Of a stretch of DNA of 33,197 bases, positions 31,136 to 33,197 are shown piece after piece. Positions within the stretch are counted from its first letter, which is position 1; every line of letters starts with the position of its first letter. The notes under the pieces were generated by a model. It worked only from the letters and a program-made list of their open reading frames with translations, ran no database searches and had not been told where the DNA came from. A program made the translations under genes and the position numbers. Origin of the DNA: Candidatus Haladaptatiplasma halalkaliphilum. Lineage in GTDB: Archaea; Thermoplasmatota; Thermoplasmata; Halarchaeoplasmatales; Halarchaeoplasmataceae. The stretch spans positions 1-33,197 of the forward strand of contig JAFDTY010000012.1 of the NCBI GenBank assembly GCA_019594055.1. Direction: 5' to 3'.

Positions 31136-33197
31136 TCATTCCTGTAGTGTCTCGCCCAGGACCATGACGTTGTTAACGTAGAAGCCTCCGTATGTGCTGG
31201 GATCGGCGTAATGGTTGTAGCCCGAGGCGCTGCACGTGAACACCCTGAACCGTATGAGTATCACGTTTCCGGCGAATTCGCTGAGGTCTACGTTCAACCG
31301 GTCAAGGTGGCCTGCCGTTGTCCAGTTGTAGCCTATATTTTGACCTGCGTCGCCTCCGGAACCCGATACACCGGTTGCCGCCCTGACACCGAGGTTTATG
31401 ACCTGCCAAGAGATGCCGTTGTCAGTTGACACCTCGACGCGGAAGCCGTCCGGTGGTCTTCCGCCGGCGGTGTTTATGTTGAACTTGAAGTCCGCACTAA
31501 GTGTAGCCGTCCTTGCGTTGGTGAGGTGTATGGGTGCGGTGACCAGTCTGTTGTCTATGCCGGGTCTGAAGAATCCCTCGTCCGGGTCTGCATTGCGCCA
31601 TGCTCTGGTCGACTGGCCGTCGGGACCCGTTGTTTCGTTAAGATGCCAGACATCGTGCATACCCGCCACGATATTATCTGCCGTATTGCCTATTCGTGTG
31701 ACCACCACGCTGACGTCGTCCAGCCACCAGCCTCCGGGCCTTATACCTCCGCCGAACTGTTTGTAGTAGAAGCGTATGCGGACGGTGTTCAGTTTATCTT
31801 CGGGTATCTGGTAGTCATCTCTTAACAGGTCGACCTTGACGAACTCCCACTGCATGGTACCGCCGGCGGACTTGCCGTTCCAGCACCATATTATGTCGTT
31901 ATCGAAGTCGTCCGAGTCTATCTCGCTGAGCAGCAGGTTGCCCGTGTAGGGTCCCACCGAGGGTTTTACATAACGCCACAGGTATTGACCTGGCTCGTCA
32001 GGATCCTCGTAGCCTACCTCCATGTACGCACCGTTGACACCCTGTATAAGCCTGTATTTATGCCAGAAGGTGAGCCATGCGTCCGACGTGTTGGTGAGGT
32101 CGAGTCTGGGGGTTACAGCGTACTTGTCGAAGTTCCTTATCCATTCCCTGCCGTCACCCTGGTTTATCACGAACTCGTCTTCGATGGCTGTTAGGTTCTC
32201 CGTCCTCTGGAGCATGTAGGCGATTCTCTCGAATATGTCCCCGAGGTCACCGGGGTCAGGTGCAAAGAAATACTCTGCGCCCGAGGTGTTAGCGATACGC
32301 CAGAGGTTGTATTCAGTTGTACCAGATTCCCAAGTTGATACATCGCCTGGATCCCTATCAATTAAATAATTATCATCGCCCGCGGATTCAAAATTTTGTG
32401 CTGGATTCCAATTAGGGATATTTGGATTGTGTTCTAAGCCTAAGCCTATCGTGAAAATTCGAATTGGTGAATTTAGCAAACCACTCCTTACGCGCCATTG
32501 AGGCAAGATACCTACATCTCTCCATTCTCCTGGATCGTATGGGCCTTCAAATTCATAATAAGGTAGCCTATATTTCCCTTTGTGGCCAGTGTAAGTAACA
32601 GTTGGATAGTTATCCTCTGGATCCATATCATGCCACGGTGCCCAATCTCTACTCCCTTCTTCAGGTGTTTGTCCGCCTGGTGCATTGTCAGAAGCTCGAT
32701 TATCGGCACCATCTGATAATATTACCACTGCTGGTATATGTTCTGGGAAATTTTCTTGTTCATCTCTAACCATTTCATATGATTCACCAACTATGTCCCA
32801 AAGAGAGGTCATCGGTGCAAATGCGATGCCGTCGATTCTTTCGTGTACTAGTGTTCTTCCTGCTTCATCTAATATGGTAGGTTCCAATACAGGTACAGGA
32901 TTTGTAGCTCCAAATCTGTAAAGACCGACTGCTGATCCATTCGAAAGTGAATCTACAAGTACTTTAGCGGCCTGTTTTGCATGCCATAACCATGTCTGGC
33001 CTTCGTAAAGACGATCATCCATTGATCGGGAATTATCTATAGCGATCACTAATAAGACATCCATCAACCGTCCACCCTTGGGCTCCAGCATGAAGTAGCT
33101 GTACGGGTCGCTCTTGGCCTCGTCGGTCGTGTTCACCACACCGTGGCTCATCGACCTGTCCCAATTACCTGCAACGTTGGTGTCTATGTCGTCGAAC
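31136..33197 (-). CDS. Surface protein with von Willebrand A domain and jelly-roll domains, 5'-truncated by window edge
   Basis: The frame ends at 31136 and is still open at the right edge, with no stop before 33197, so the N-terminus lies outside; an internal ATG at 33151 is unlikely to be the start. About 686 residues are visible. A vWA domain begins with AIDNSRSMDD, a DxSxS metal-site motif (33020-33037). It is followed by PAVVILSDGADNR and, after a long insert, FTIGLGLEHNPN. The C-terminal half has two beta-rich repeats, each with WWLDDVSVVV- or FYVNNVMVLG-like ends, as in MAM/immune-inhibitor-A type jelly rolls. No C-terminal membrane anchor is present. It is probably exported and adhesive. 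GC content drops sharply between about 32315 and 33062. Confidence 0.82.
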   Translation of the reverse strand, partial: FDDIDTNVAGNWDRSMSHGVVNTTDEAKSDPYSYFMLEPKGGRLMDVLLVIAIDNSRSMDDRLYEGQTWLWHAKQAAKVLVDSLSNGSAVGLYRFGATNPVPVLEPTILDEAGRTLVHERIDGIAFAPMTSLWDIVGESYEMVRDEQENFPEHIPAVVILSDGADNRASDNAPGGQTPEEGSRDWAPWHDMDPEDNYPTVTYTGHKGKYRLPYYEFEGPYDPGEWRDVGILPQWRVRSGLLNSPIRIFTIGLGLEHNPNIPNWNPAQNFESAGDDNYLIDRDPGDVSTWESGTTEYNLWRIANTSGAEYFFAPDPGDLGDIFERIAYMLQRTENLTAIEDEFVINQGDGREWIRNFDKYAVTPRLDLTNTSDAWLTFWHKYRLIQGVNGAYMEVGYEDPDEPGQYLWRYVKPSVGPYTGNLLLSEIDSDDFDNDIIWCWNGKSAGGTMQWEFVKVDLLRDDYQIPEDKLNTVRIRFYYKQFGGGIRPGGWWLDDVSVVVTRIGNTADNIVAGMHDVWHLNETTGPDGQSTRAWRNADPDEGFFRPGIDNRLVTAPIHLTNARTATLSADFKFNINTAGGRPPDGFRVEVSTDNGISWQVINLGVRAATGVSGSGGDAGQNIGYNWTTAGHLDRLNVDLSEFAGNVILIRFRVFTCSASGYNHYADPSTYGGFYVNNVMVLGETLQE

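Noticed and set aside
33106-33151. ATG at 33151 as the true start of the vWA protein
   Set aside because: The frame continues upstream to the window edge without a stop, and no signal peptide follows this ATG, which an exported vWA protein should have.

Overview
The window is archaeal. It carries genes with no bacterial counterpart (ribosomal protein S17e and the KEOPS subunit Pcc1), TATA-box-like promoters very close to start codons, and methanogen-type Hdr/Mvh electron-bifurcation genes. The mix of Mvh-Hdr, a soluble fumarate reductase and secreted multidomain proteins would fit an uncultured anaerobe of the Thermoplasmatota, but that placement is an inference. No mcr or other methanogenesis gene is present.

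Layout. 1-2298 (minus) is a secreted zinc metallopeptidase that runs off the left edge. 2649-14915 (minus) is a tightly packed 12-gene cluster, transcribed right to left: hdrA, mvhD, mvhG, mvhA, hdrC, hdrB, a 2Fe-2S/4Fe-4S subunit (tfrB-like), a fumarate reductase flavoprotein (tfrA-like), then korD, korA, korB, korC. Junctions are overlaps or gaps of at most 8 nt. 15055-16505 (plus) is the two-subunit class I fumarase. 16640-22757 holds single genes: an MscS-type channel with an extracellular Ig-like domain, a PAP2-like membrane protein, an Old Yellow Enzyme, a glycosyltransferase and a radical SAM/SPASM protein. sucD follows (minus). 23816-28260 is the complete phosphate uptake operon pstS-pstC-pstA-pstB-phoU. 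28327-30088 has a RimI-type acetyltransferase, S17e and pcc1; a small PIN-domain toxin-antitoxin pair lies between S17e and pcc1 and is flanked by a roughly 100-bp direct repeat of the 3' end of pcc1. 30168-31005 is a zinc-ribbon nucleotidyltransferase with a small partner. 31136-33197 (minus) is a von Willebrand A-domain surface protein that runs off the right edge.

How the genes fit together. fumAB, the fumarate reductase, sucD and korDABC make up the reductive TCA branch from malate to 2-oxoglutarate; only sucC is not seen. The Mvh hydrogenase with HdrABC can split electrons from H2 between ferredoxin and a higher-potential acceptor. Because the fumarate reductase genes directly follow the only hdrB, and the ferredoxin-consuming Kor genes follow those, the cluster reads as a self-contained module: H2 drives fumarate reduction while supplying the reduced ferredoxin needed for succinyl-CoA carboxylation. 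The opposite direction (succinate or 2-oxoglutarate oxidation with H2 release) is equally possible from sequence.

The most unusual signals are this module with its single HdrB, the double-length HdrA, the pcc1-tail repeat around the toxin-antitoxin pair, and the abrupt base-composition changes inside both edge genes.
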